DNA from: Ptychodera flava
Taxonomy: Eukaryota; Hemichordata; Enteropneusta; Ptychoderidae
Direction: 5' to 3'
NCBI RefSeq assembly: GCF_041260155.1
Contig: NC_091929.1
Span: 29,192,962 to 29,256,961 of the forward strand
DNA: 64,000 nt
Part shown: positions 46,240 to 56,949 of the stretch, piece after piece
Layout of the letters: every line of letters begins with the position of its first letter
Position numbering within the stretch: position 1 is the stretch's first letter
Program-made: the position numbers and the translations under genes
Notes under the pieces: generated by a model
What the model saw: the letters and a program-made list of their open reading frames with translations, nothing else
Databases searched by the model: none
What the model was told of the DNA's origin: nothing

Positions 46240-49200
46240 CATTCATTTTGTCTGTCCTCAAATTTAGTCTTCACTAAAACTGCTCAGATGACATTCACCA
46301 TGTGATATTTGGACTACAAGCCACTGACTATGACTGATTTATAATATTATCAAAGGACAAATACCTTGCATATGCAAATTTTTTATCTGATTTTTTAGTG
46401 TTTTCAAACAGCCTCTTTTCTAATGTGGTTGGTTTGACAGCTTCTTGTCTGATATGGCTGGTCTTACAGCTTCCAAAGTCAATGTGCAGCTTCCTTGGGA
46501 GCCCTTATCAACTGTTAATGTCAAAATGTACAAAATATTTGTACATGTACATGTGTTAGTATTTCTTTATATTGCTCAACTTACTTCAAAAATCTTCATT
46601 GAAATTGTCCACTTCGAATATTTAGAAAAATGTTTTGGTAAATTTGCTACTTTCTCATAAAAGCATTTTCTCACGTATTAATCTGACAGCTCTCAAGTAT
46701 AGCTTTTAGCTTTGTAGGGATGCTATAGGTAGGTGTTTGTTAAATTAGCATGAAAATAGATATTTTAACTTTTGCAAGTACTCTGACTTTTATGCAAATG
46801 TTGGTCACATTTGTATCAGCAAGTTTTTTGGTATTTCCTATGATAAAAATATTGTTGGTATACCACCGGTCCCAGGAACTCCTAATTCAGCAATCTAACA
46901 TTTGCATAATATGTTTGTTTGAATTTTTTTATACTTTTCCAGCTTATTTTTTGTGATCTTTTTCTCCAATACCAATTGCAATTAAAATTGATTTTGTTTC
47001 CAAGGATGACCTCACTATGGTTTGTATAGTCATAACAAGTACTTACTGATCTGGCATGTGCCACTAGAAATAATAAACATTATTCACAATTGTTTTTATT
47101 TTATATAAAAATCACTGAGGATAACCATACTTTTCATATTGATATGATGAGGACTATTTCTTATATAAATTTTTAGCAGCTCATTTTATCATTGTGTTTG
47201 TCTGACATTTATTTAGATGTTACCAGTCGACAGGTTTTCAGTTTTGCTGTGTCGCTGTCTCTCAATACTCCCATGAAGGAGCGTAACAGTTACAGAAACA
47301 TTGTTAGATGTGGAGAGTAAAGAATGAGGCTGTTCAGGTGGTAGAGTTATTCGCTCTGCTGTCGGCATGCAGACCTTATCAAATATGTGTGGCATTGTCC
47401 AGGTGTCAACTTTTAACATTCCAATTTGTGCCTTCAAAAGAACTCCAACTTCTTTCATTCTTTTAGTACAGGCACTCAAAGATGACCTTATCATATTTGT
47501 TCAAATTGTTCAGAAATATGCAAATTCGTATTTAAGGCTTTTTTTCATCAATTCTGGTCAAATGTTTCTTTTACTATAATTGCTTGTCTGATAGCTTTGA
47601 AATTTGGTATATAGGTTCCCAGGTATTATCCTTATTATCATGTATTTATAGCAGCATGATGAAATCTGCAATTTTGTATTCTTCTGACAACAATTTCCCT
47701 TTTTTGTTAAAAAAGATTGTTTCTCAAAACTACTTGTTTGATAAATTTGATAGTTGGTAGACATGTTTGTGGGCACGATCTTTATGTGATCTGTCAAAAT
47801 TATGATGACATCTTTAATTGTGTATTTTGCAGCCAGTTTTGAAATATTTCGTCATGCCATCCTGAAATGAGCTATCAAAGATTTCCAGCTTCATCAACCC
47901 ATTTCTCACAAATTGTTAGTCTCTACTTAACATAGTAGAGCTGTATTGGCAGATAGGTCGCTTGTTTAAAGAACACCAACATTTTGGCGACACACACATT
48001 GCCTTCTTCAGGGTAAACACTGATAAAGGATTTCTTCTACCATGGTTTACCCTGAAGAAGTTGAAATGCTTATCGCTGAAACATTGGTATTCATCAAATA
48101 AAATATTTTACTGAAGATTTGATACCCGTTAAACTTCCTCATTCTTTGCTCCCCACATCTGCTATGGTCCAGGCATGTTCCCAAACTCCACTCGTAACTT
48201 CAATGGTTGTAGTAGGACTGACTTTTTCCATCAAACTAAGACATTTTTAGACTAACTTTTTTATAAAAATTAGTTGTTTTTTTGCATTATTTCTTAAATA
48301 CTTTTTTTACTTTTCTTGTAAACTGCTTCAGTAGAAGTGATGACTCTTGATTTATAGCAACAATGAAATTATTGTATTGAGTCTGCAATGGTGATGAAAT
48401 TCACAAATGTACATGTACATGTACATTTACATGTACGTTATTTGTCAAATTTTCTCACTATTTGTTTCAAGTATTGTTTTTTATATGCAACTTGTAAGAT
48501 TATTTTAAGCTTGGTTTTGTAGCTTTCTAGGAATGCAAAAGGTTGTGTAGTTGCATTATAATTTATTTACAATTTTTTTTTATTATTAATTATTGTTATT
48601 GAAATTTATATACTTGTTTTTTCAGTTTACATTTTCTAGTCCAAGAAATCATTTTTCTATTAATCAGCTCATCTGATTAGTTTGAAACTTGGCATTTAGA
48701 TTCCTTGGAGTGACCTCAGGTTTTTGGCTTCCCTGTTAGTGATGCAAATCTTATCTTTTAGGTGGATTTGTGGCATTGTCTGTCGTCCGGTCCGGAAGTT
48801 TTTACATTTCAAGCCTCCTCTTCAAAACAGCCAGTGTGATTACTTTAATATTTGAAATATATATTTGTTCAAATTGTGATGAAATATGAAAATTTGTTTT
48901 TTTTGAGGCTAATTTTGCTATTTTTGTTCAAGTCAGAAATTACTTTTATCAAAACCGCCTTTGTGATAGCTTTGATACTTTTTATTCAGGGTTCATAGGG
49001 ATGATCAAAATGTGTACAATATATTGAATCTGTGTGATGAAGTCTAGAATTTGAATTTTAGCCATTTGGGTCATTTTTTGTCCTCACAAGTGTTTGTCTG
49101 TTAGCCGTGACATTAATTATACAGTCACCAAGGGTTATCCTAATGTAATGTGTATCGAGATTATGATAAAATCTGTAATTTTGTATTTCGGGTGCAATTT

Positions 49201-49866
49201 TTATCAGAAAAATTGGTTTTCATAAATTCTTATTTGATAGCGTTGATATTTGATGTAGAAGTTCCCAGTGTTATCTTAATATGATGTACTGAAATTATGC
49301 TGAAATCTGCAATTTTGTATTTTTAGGGCAAATTTTGCCATTTTGTCACAAACTTTGTTTTCTAAAACTGCTTGTCTTATAGCTTTGATATTTGGTATAA
49401 ATGTTCTTACGGATGATATTAATCTAAGTCAAGGTCAGCCAGGAAAGTGTTATCTTTCCTGCCATTCAGCCTGAGCAGAGATTCTTTGCCTTTCATCCCA
49501 ATAAGTCCCATGTCTTTCTTCACCTTCAAACATATCAAAGGTTGTGAAAGATTTCCACCTTCGTCAAAACATATGTCACAAATAGTTAAATCTCTACACA
49601 ATACAGCGGAGCTCTATCGGCTGCAAGGTCGCTTGGTTACCGATTTTTGTGAGATTTGCATATTTGTATTTCTTTGGCAGGTTTTGTGCCTCCATTTGGT
49701 TTTTGTTTTATGCACAAATACCAGAGAGCTTCTATAGTTGTCAGTATCTGTATGTCTGTAAGTATGTGCAATGTGTGTCCGTCCACATCTAAATATGCAA
49801 AACTGCAGCACCTACTATCTTAGTATTTGGTGTACAGGTGCACCCATGGGTGGAGATGTGAATTTG
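46240..49866 (+). repeat. Core-repeat blocks of the HINE-like families, with a head at 49690-49866
   Basis: Blocks at about 46240-46900, 47480-47960 and 48640-49660 repeat the same 100-150 bp cores (TCTGATAGCTTTGA, TTTGGTATACAGG, and TGATGAAATCTGCAATTTTG-type phrases), and two of them end in GTCGCTTGTTT or GGTCGCTTGG. Clear 5' ends are missing apart from the head at 49690-49866, which resembles that at 8390-8560 and is cut by the next element. I see no coding exon here; the 93-codon minus-strand frame at 47213-47494 has no recognisable domain. Confidence 0.5.
47971..48095. repeat. Inverted repeat with CTGAAGAAG motifs
   Basis: GAACACCAACATTTTGGCGA ... CTTCTTCAGGGTAAAC and, inverted, GGTTTACCCTGAAGAAG ... 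CGCTGAAACATTGGTATTC. The pair CTGAAGAAG ... GAAACNTTGG recalls terminal sequences seen in some Penelope-like and other retroelements. No reverse transcriptase is near, so the family is not assigned. Confidence 0.5.
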
Positions 49867-50110
49867 TTAGTCCCCACGGACACCGTCCGGGGGGACTTAT
49901 AGGTTTGGTCATGTCCGTGCGTCCGTCCGTGCGTCCGTCCGTGCGTCCGTCCGTGCGTCCGTCCGTTCACGCAGATATCTCAGAGACGCCTGGAGCGATT
50001 TCGTTCAAACTTGGTACAAGGATAGTACCCTACCTCATACAGATGCACGTCGATTTGTTTCACAATGCGATCAAATTTGGCGGTGTTAGAGGACTTTTTA
50101 GTTTTCACCT
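49867..50110 (+). mobile_element. HINE-like element, copy 4: head only
   Basis: Starts TTGTT then AGTCCCCACGGAC with the same hairpin as copy 2 and a (GTCC/GTGC)n array at 49915-49970, then CACGCAGATATCTCAGAGAC as in copies 2 and 5. The conserved body stops near 50095, where the 26-bp minisatellite begins. No 3' end follows. A conceptual reading of the array (VRPSVRPSVHAD) is a by-product of the microsatellite. Confidence 0.6.
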
Positions 50111-50656
50111 CCATAGACTCCCATGTATAAGGCAGTCAGTCCATAGACTCCCATGTATAAGGCGTCCATAGACTCCCATGTATAAGGAAGTCCATAGACT
50201 CCCATGTATAAGGAAGTCCATAGACTCCCATGTATAAGGCAGTCCATAGACTCCCATGTATAAGGCAGTCCATAGACTCCCATGTATAAGGCGGTCTATA
50301 GACTCCCATGTATAAGGCAGTCCATAGACTCCCATGTATAAGGAAGTCCATAGACTCCCATGTATAAGGCAGTCCATAGACTCCCATGTATAAGGCGGTC
50401 CATAGACTCCCATGTATAAGGCGGTCCATAGACTCCCATGTATAAGGAAGTCCATAGACTCCCATGTATAAGGCAGTCCATAGACTCCCATGTATAAGGC
50501 AGTCCATAGACTCCCATGTATAAGGCGGTCTATAGACTCCCATGTATAAGGCAGTCCATAGACTCCCATGTATAAGGAAGTCCATAGACTCCCATGTATA
50601 AGGCAGTCCATAGACTCCCATGTATAAGGCAGTCCATAGACTCCCATGTATAAGGC
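50110..50656. repeat. 26-bp minisatellite with higher-order repeats (about 21 units)
   Basis: The unit is TCCATAGACTCCCATGTATA followed by AGG and a variable end (CAG, AAG or CGG). Variant ends mark individual units, and the run from unit 4 to unit 10 recurs as units 13 to 19, a period of nine units (about 234 bp), including the rare GGTCTATAG variant in units 7 and 16. Because 26 is not a multiple of three, all minus-strand frames stay open and give repeated MGVYGLPYTWESMD-like strings. These are artefacts, not proteins. Confidence 0.9.
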
Positions 50657-50723
50657 CAAGAAAAATAAAAATTTAGTTTCTCATAGTATTCATATTGCAA
50701 AAAGGATGCAGTGACACAGTTTT

Positions 50724-52325
50724 AGTCCCCACAGATAAAGTCCAGGGGGCTCATAGATTGGGTCATGTCAGTCCGTGAGTCCATCCGTTCACGCAGATAT
50801 CTCAGACACTTTGACAAATGTCACGTGACCTTGGTGACCTTTGACCTCAAATATACATATTTGTCCATAACTCAGTAATCACTAATGCTACACCCTTCAT
50901 ATTTGGTATGATGGGACAGCTTATGACGCCACATATTGTACCTCATTAATTATGCGCATATCTAATTTTGAGCGAGCCAATAGAGCCAGAGGTCTGATTT
51001 TGGTTTGTAGGGATAACTTAGCAATACAATTTTTTGACAAAATGTCACGTGACCTCAATGACCCTTGACCTCAAATATACATATTTGTGCATAACTCAGT
51101 AACCACAAGTGCTACACTCTTCATATTTGGTATGAAGGGACACCTTATGACGCCACATATTGTACCTCATTAATTATGCGCATATCTAATTTTGAGCGAG
51201 CCGATAGAGCTAGTGGTTGATTTTTGGTATATATGGATAACTTAGCAATTCAATTTTTTTGACAAAATGTCACGTGACCTTGGTGACCTTTGACCTCAAA
51301 TATACATATTTGTCCATAACTCAGTAACCACAAGTGCTAGACCCTTCATATTTGGTATGATGGGACAGCTTATGACGCCACATATTGTTCCTCATTAATT
51401 ATGCGCATATCTAACTTTGAGCGAGCCAATAGAGCTAGAGGTATGATTTTTGGTATGTAGGGATAACTTAGCAATACAATTTTTTTGACAAAATGTCATG
51501 TGACCTCAGTGACCTTTGACCTCAAATATACATATTTGTCCATAACTCAGGAACCATTAATGCTACACCCTTCATATTTGGTATGATGGGACACCTTATG
51601 ACGCCACATATTGTACCTCATTAATTATGTGCATATCTTATTTTGAGCAAGCCAATAGAGGTAAATGTACGATTTTTAGTATATAGGGATAGACTATAGG
51701 ATAGAAATTTTTTGACAAAATGTCATGTGACCTCTATAACCTTATACCTACAATACACGATAATGTCAATAAATAAGTAACCACAAGTGCTATGTCCTTT
51801 ATATTGAGTAGGTTGGAAGAACTTATGACAACACATGCTTAACCTCGTTAATTATGCCCATATATAATTGTGGCCAAGCCAATAGAGCTGGAGGTCTGAA
51901 TTTTGGCATATATGGATTAATTAGCAATACAATGTTGTTTTTTTTTTCAAAATGTCACGTGACCTTGATGACCTTTGACCTTCAATATGCATATATATGC
52001 ATATCTCAGTAACCACAAGTTCTTTACGCTTTGATTTTGATAGGATAATAGACCTTAAGATGTCACATCTTGTACCTCATTTATTATGCACATATGTATT
52101 TCTTGGCTGGCCAATACAACTAGAGGTCTGATCTTTTTTCCTGATTTAGAACCATAACTTATACATGCCTCTTGTTTCAAATTGGGAACAATGACATAGA
52201 CCTATGTGTCCATAGATCTGAACATATACACTCCAGTGATACTTCTTAATGACCTCATTTCCCTGCCCCATCAAGACTAATACTCCTATTACAAGTGGGG
52301 ACTATGTCATTGACAATGACTTGTT
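50724..52325 (+). mobile_element. HINE-like element, copy 5 (most complete)
   Basis: 5' end AGTCCCCAC at 50724 and a short GTCC-rich head. Then come six or more units of about 225 bp, each starting near TGTCACGTGACCT and carrying TATGACGCCACATATTG and TCATTAATTATGCGCATATC. The 3' inverted end GTGGGGACT is at 52295, then a perfect hairpin GTCATT-GAC-AATGAC (52306-52320) and TTGTT. This is the layout of Helentron-associated elements: subterminal inverted repeats, central tandem repeats, 3' hairpin. No coding capacity. Confidence 0.7.
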
Positions 52326-52794
52326 CAAACAAATATGTCAGTGTACAAAATATCTAATGAAGTTGTAAAGGAAAATCTTGGTATACATGTACCTAGAGGC
52401 AACCTTATTTGAATGTCTTCTAATTTTGGTGAAATTTTCTTATATTTGTATTTGGGCAATTTTCCAATTTTTTTGTTAAAAACATCATTTTCTCTGAAAT
52501 TGCTCATCTGATTGCTTGGAAACTTGGTATGCATGTTCTCAGGCGTTAACTTTAAATATACTCACTCTGGCCTGCCACATCAAACCAAATGTGAGCCAAG
52601 TGTCATTGAACTTCAGTTTCAAGTCAAAGAATTTGTTCTTCAGAACTACTTATTTGACAGCCATAATGTATTCTAGTCACTGGAATGACCTAGTTTAAAT
52701 TTGAGTGACAGTGTCACTGACAGTATGTTTTGAAATCAGATGTTATTTTATGCCATTCATTGAACAGTTGGCCAGTATATTTTTAGCTACTATA

Positions 52795-54326
52795 GACTAT
52801 AGTCTATAGAAGCTATTGGGATGGGTATTCGTCCGGCGTCCGTCGTCAGTCTGTATGTATGTATGTATGTATGTCCGTTTGTGAGGCGTCCGTCCACTCA
52901 AATATCTTGAGAACCGCAGTACTTACTGATTTGATATTTGTTGTGTAGATGAAAATATATTTTGAGAAACTGTTTTTTTTAATTTTTTGATATTGATGAA
53001 AATAGGGAAATTAATGCCAAAAAAGGCGTTTTTGGTAAAAAATCTTCTTCTTCATAACCGCTGGTCAGACAGCTTTGTTATTTGGTATACAGGTCCCTAG
53101 GGATAACCCAACCTAGATTTGTTCAAATTGTGATGAAATATGCAAATGTGTATTTTTAAGGAATTTTTTTTGTCTTTTTTGGTCAAAATTTCACTTACAT
53201 TGTATGTAATTCTTGTACTGTATAAACCCTATAAATTCACCCAGAAAAAAATAATTAATATGATTTTAAATAATTGAATTAATTAGGAAATCATCAAAGC
53301 CAAAATAATTTTAGTGTAGAATTATTAGAAAGTTCAACTTTTTTTGACAGTTCATAGTGAAATGCTTACCATCTTGGAGGATTAAAACATGTAAAGGCAA
53401 CTTTCCTGAATCCCAACTTTGACATATTCTGAACTGTCATTTATTGTGCCCTGTATGTTATCCAAAAGAAATTGCTCATAATAGTTTGTCATGATAGGGT
53501 GGTCAAATAAATAGAGATAGAGAAAGTTCAAATTTCCATTTATGGTTGACTTGGTAAGGATAAAATAAAATTACTTTTGAGGGAAAAAATAGAGTGGTCA
53601 ATTAAAAGAGTGGTCAAAGTGATAGGGTTTTTATGGTACAGCTGGGCTGTAAGATCCCTCATGTGCTATTTATAGCAATTATGCAATCTGTGTAAACAGT
53701 GCAATGAAAGCGTTACATGATTCCTTATAATGCTTTTAATGACCTTGAACTTCTTAAGTTTCAAACATTTGTCTCTTCAGTGTGCTTTCTCTGAGTACGT
53801 ACAGTCTCAACTTATTCACAGAACTTACTTGCAATGTTAATTTGAGAGTTAAAAATGTGCTTGGTTAATTAACGTACATTGTATGTATGTATGTATGTAT
53901 GTATGTATGTATGTATGTATGTATGTATGTATTATGTATGTATGTATGTATGGCAGCTTTGTTATTTGGTATACAGGTCCCTAGGGATAACCAAACCTAG
54001 ATTTGTTAAAATTGTGATGAATATGCAAATCTATATTTTTAAGGAATTTTTTTTTCCATTTTTGGTCAGGCCATCCTGAAATGAGCTATCAAAGATATCC
54101 ACCTTCTTCTTAATACATGTGTCACAAAAGGTTATTCTCTACATAACACAGCAGAGCTCTGTCAACTGTTGAGTCGCTTGTTTTTTTCAAAAACGCTGGT
54201 CAGACAGCTTTAATATTTGGTTTACAAGTCCCTAGATGATCTTAGTGAGATAATTTCATACAGTCAGGAATACTTAATTTTGTATCCATGTCTATAGTAG
54301 CTTCAGGGACTTTGGCCCTATGTTTT
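52795..54326 (+). mobile_element. HINE-like element, copy 6 (interrupted)
   Basis: Starts AGCTACTATAGACTATAGTC with a hairpin and a GTATGTATGTATGTATGTCC tract like copy 3, and ends CTATAGTAGCT at 54292 followed by the AGGGAC-TTTG-GCCCT hairpin. The middle (about 53200-53870) is unlike the family and may be a later insertion or a join of two copies. A second TATG array sits at 53880-53951 at the point where the family sequence resumes. Confidence 0.6.
53880..53951. repeat. TATG tetranucleotide array
   Basis: About 70 bp of TATG repeats with one missing base, at the point where HINE-like sequence (GCTTTGTTATTTGGTATACA) resumes within copy 6. Confidence 0.95.
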
Positions 54327-54734
54327 AAATTCTTCATCAGCACTTTCTCATTTTAGAGTCCTGTAGTTTTTTTAAATATTTTCCACATACAGCAAAACCT
54401 GTCTACCTCCACTTGGACTTGAATTTTTTTGAAATGATATTTAGGAATATTTGTCATTGTGCTGATAGGCAATGGACTTGAAAACCTCTAAAGTTTGACT
54501 GTTCTATTTACGCAAAGTTGAGATAACACAGGTTTTGCTGTATTTTATTTCTAACCAAGTTACACTTGTTATTGCGTACATATATATATTCAAATCATTA
54601 TTATTATTATTGTTAGCATAAATGTTTGTTAAGTCATATTTACCGTAATTGTAAAACTTTGTCAAGAATTTTCATTTTATCAATAATAATTATAATAACA
54701 CTAAAGACATTTCTCTGTGTGATTTCTTTCACAG

Positions 54735-56215
54735 GTTACACCATAGCCCTCTCCCTTTCACTGGACAAAATGCCATTTTATTGGGGTTTCTTTACTGTTT
54801 CTTACAGGATTATGCAGTTTGTCCCAAACACTCTACAGCTACTTTACTACAGCGTTTAACCGATGACATCCTTGATAACATGTACAATAAGAAAATTTCC
54901 TCTCTTCTCATGTTAGACCTTTCAAAAGCATTTGATTCAGTTAACCATAACATTATGCTCAGTAAATTGAAACGCTACAATTTTCACCCGTCTACAATTG
55001 GTTTAGTAGCTACCTAACAGGCCGTACTCAGTGTGTTAAAATTGGTAACATTTCATCCAAGTTTATTCAAGTCAAAACGGGTGTACCTCAAGGTAGTGTC
55101 TGTGGACCGATTTTATTCTCACTTTACATTAACGATCTCCCCACATGGCTTCATTCCACAACACCAATTTATGGTTTTGCTGATGACATAAACATCCTAA
55201 AAGCGTCCACAATTTCTGATATTGACAACCTTCACGATGATCTGGAACATGAAATTCATCATTTAACTTCTTGGTTCCATTCCAATTCTTTGAAACTCAA
55301 CATTTCGAAATATCAATACATGCTCTTCGGTACTAGGCAACAACTCAAGAAAATACCAAATCACATAAAAGTTCTTTCCAATATATCAAAGTACTACAAT
55401 CAAAGCATCTCCTTCTGCTACCTGTTTAGGTTTAAGATTTGACCAAGAACTCAGCTGGTCCAACCATGTTGCCTACCTCCGTCGAGCATGTGGCTATCGT
55501 CTGACGAAATTGGCCCGTGTCAGACGATGTATTCCTGAAAAGGTTCGCAAAAATGTTATCTCAGCTACAGTTTTCTCCCTTTTAGACTACTGTGACACTG
55601 TCTTTTCCAACTGTAATATTACTCTCAAAAGCAATCTACAACGCATAATTAATTTTGCAGTTCGCATTCAGTGTGGACTCAAAAAGTCAGACCATGTTAC
55701 ATCTTACAGAAATTCACTCAACTGGCCAACTATCCAGGAAAGACACGACCAACACTTAAAAAATCTAGTTCACAAATGTATCAACAAAAGTTCCTGTCTA
55801 CTTGTCTGACCTTCTCACAAAAAATTCAACAATTCACCAGTATAACACCAGAAGTAAATATCATGTTTCTAAAGCCCACAGTCACTCATTCAAATATCGT
55901 TCATCCATCATTGCCAATACTATAATTTAAACTACTTTTCTGTGCCTGTCTATTCTTTTCAGAGCCAATTCTTGGCCGATTTGTATGTCAACTTCCTGCT
56001 TGTTTTAATTAATTACACGGTGCTCACTAACTTTTTATGCTTATCTTTTGATGTGTAGTTTTTTAACTTTTAACTACTGGTTTTTATTGAGTTATTTATT
56101 TATTTATTTATTTTTATTCTGTATATGTCCATGTATTTTATTCAATGCATGAAAATCCATTTATGGATGCATTGACTTGAAGTAATAAAATTACAAATAA
56201 AAGTTTGTCAGTGTT
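54735..56215 (+). mobile_element. Non-LTR retrotransposon (LINE), 5'-truncated and frameshifted
   Basis: The reverse transcriptase is read in pieces: CPKHSTATLLQRLTDDI and LMLDLSKAFDSVNHNIM (motif 3) to about 55014, then in another frame GRTQCVKIGNISSKFIQVKT, GVPQGSVCGPILFSLYINDL and YGFADDINILKASTI with the catalytic FADD, then after a further break DQELSWSNHVAYL, and finally LARVRRCIPEKVRKNVISA to about 55809. The motif set is that of the CR1/L2/Jockey side of LINE reverse transcriptases. Endonuclease and the start are missing. At least two frameshifts make it dead. A 3' tail with a TTTA run ends near 56210. Confidence 0.85.
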
Positions 56216-56785
56216 TAGTGTACCGGGTATATACATCAAGACTAAGTTATTTTAACCCTCTTTCTCCTAAGTGATATTAATATCCAAGCTTTGTCTATGG
56301 AACCTGATAGAAAGAGGATTAAATTGACTCTAAAAGGACAACAGACAGTAAAGGCGTTGCAGTGCCCAATCACTCCATGCCAGCCCCATATCCCTCCTTC
56401 CCCCGCCCAGCCCCGCCCTACCTAAACTGGATGCTCTCCCGGCCTGCCGACAGACCACAAATGTATTATGGATGGCTTGCAAGCAAACTACATTCATGCC
56501 AGTCTAACAAGGAAGACCTGGCTTGCCTGTAAACTGATGTTTTTTTGAATTTGGTCTAAATTCAAGCTTTTTTAGATACATATAGTGGATTGCCAGCAAA
56601 CCAAGTCCTACACTCTGTGTGGTCTGTTAACTTGCCAGTCTATTCAATCAAGTGGCCTGTAGGCAAACTGAAACAAACCAAAAAGCAAGCCAATTTAGGA
56701 AAATGAAGCAATCCGTTCAGCGACAAATAAACCGGTACGAATTAGCACGAATTTAGCTGGCCGGCAAACCAGAAGAATTTGCAGT

Positions 56786-56949
56786 GTACATACATACATA
56801 CATACATACATACATACATACATACATACATACATACATACATACATACATACATACATACATACATACATACATACATACATACATACATACATACATA
56901 CATACATACATACATACATACATACATACATACATACATACATACATAC
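56786..56949. repeat. TACA tetranucleotide array 2
   Basis: About 160 bp of near-perfect TACA repeats preceded by CCAGAAGAATTTGCAGTG, the reverse complement of the flank of array 1. The repeat strand relative to that flank is opposite in the two arrays. Confidence 0.95.

Noticed and set aside
49827..50171. Frame with VRPSVRPSVRPSVHADISET
   Set aside because: This is the GTCC microsatellite and head of a repeat element; the same string is read from the copy at 26325-26591.
50098..50659. Minus-strand frames of up to 184 codons with MGVYGLPYTWESMD repeats
   Set aside because: A 26-bp unit rotates through the frames and has no stop, so every phase is open. It is a minisatellite.
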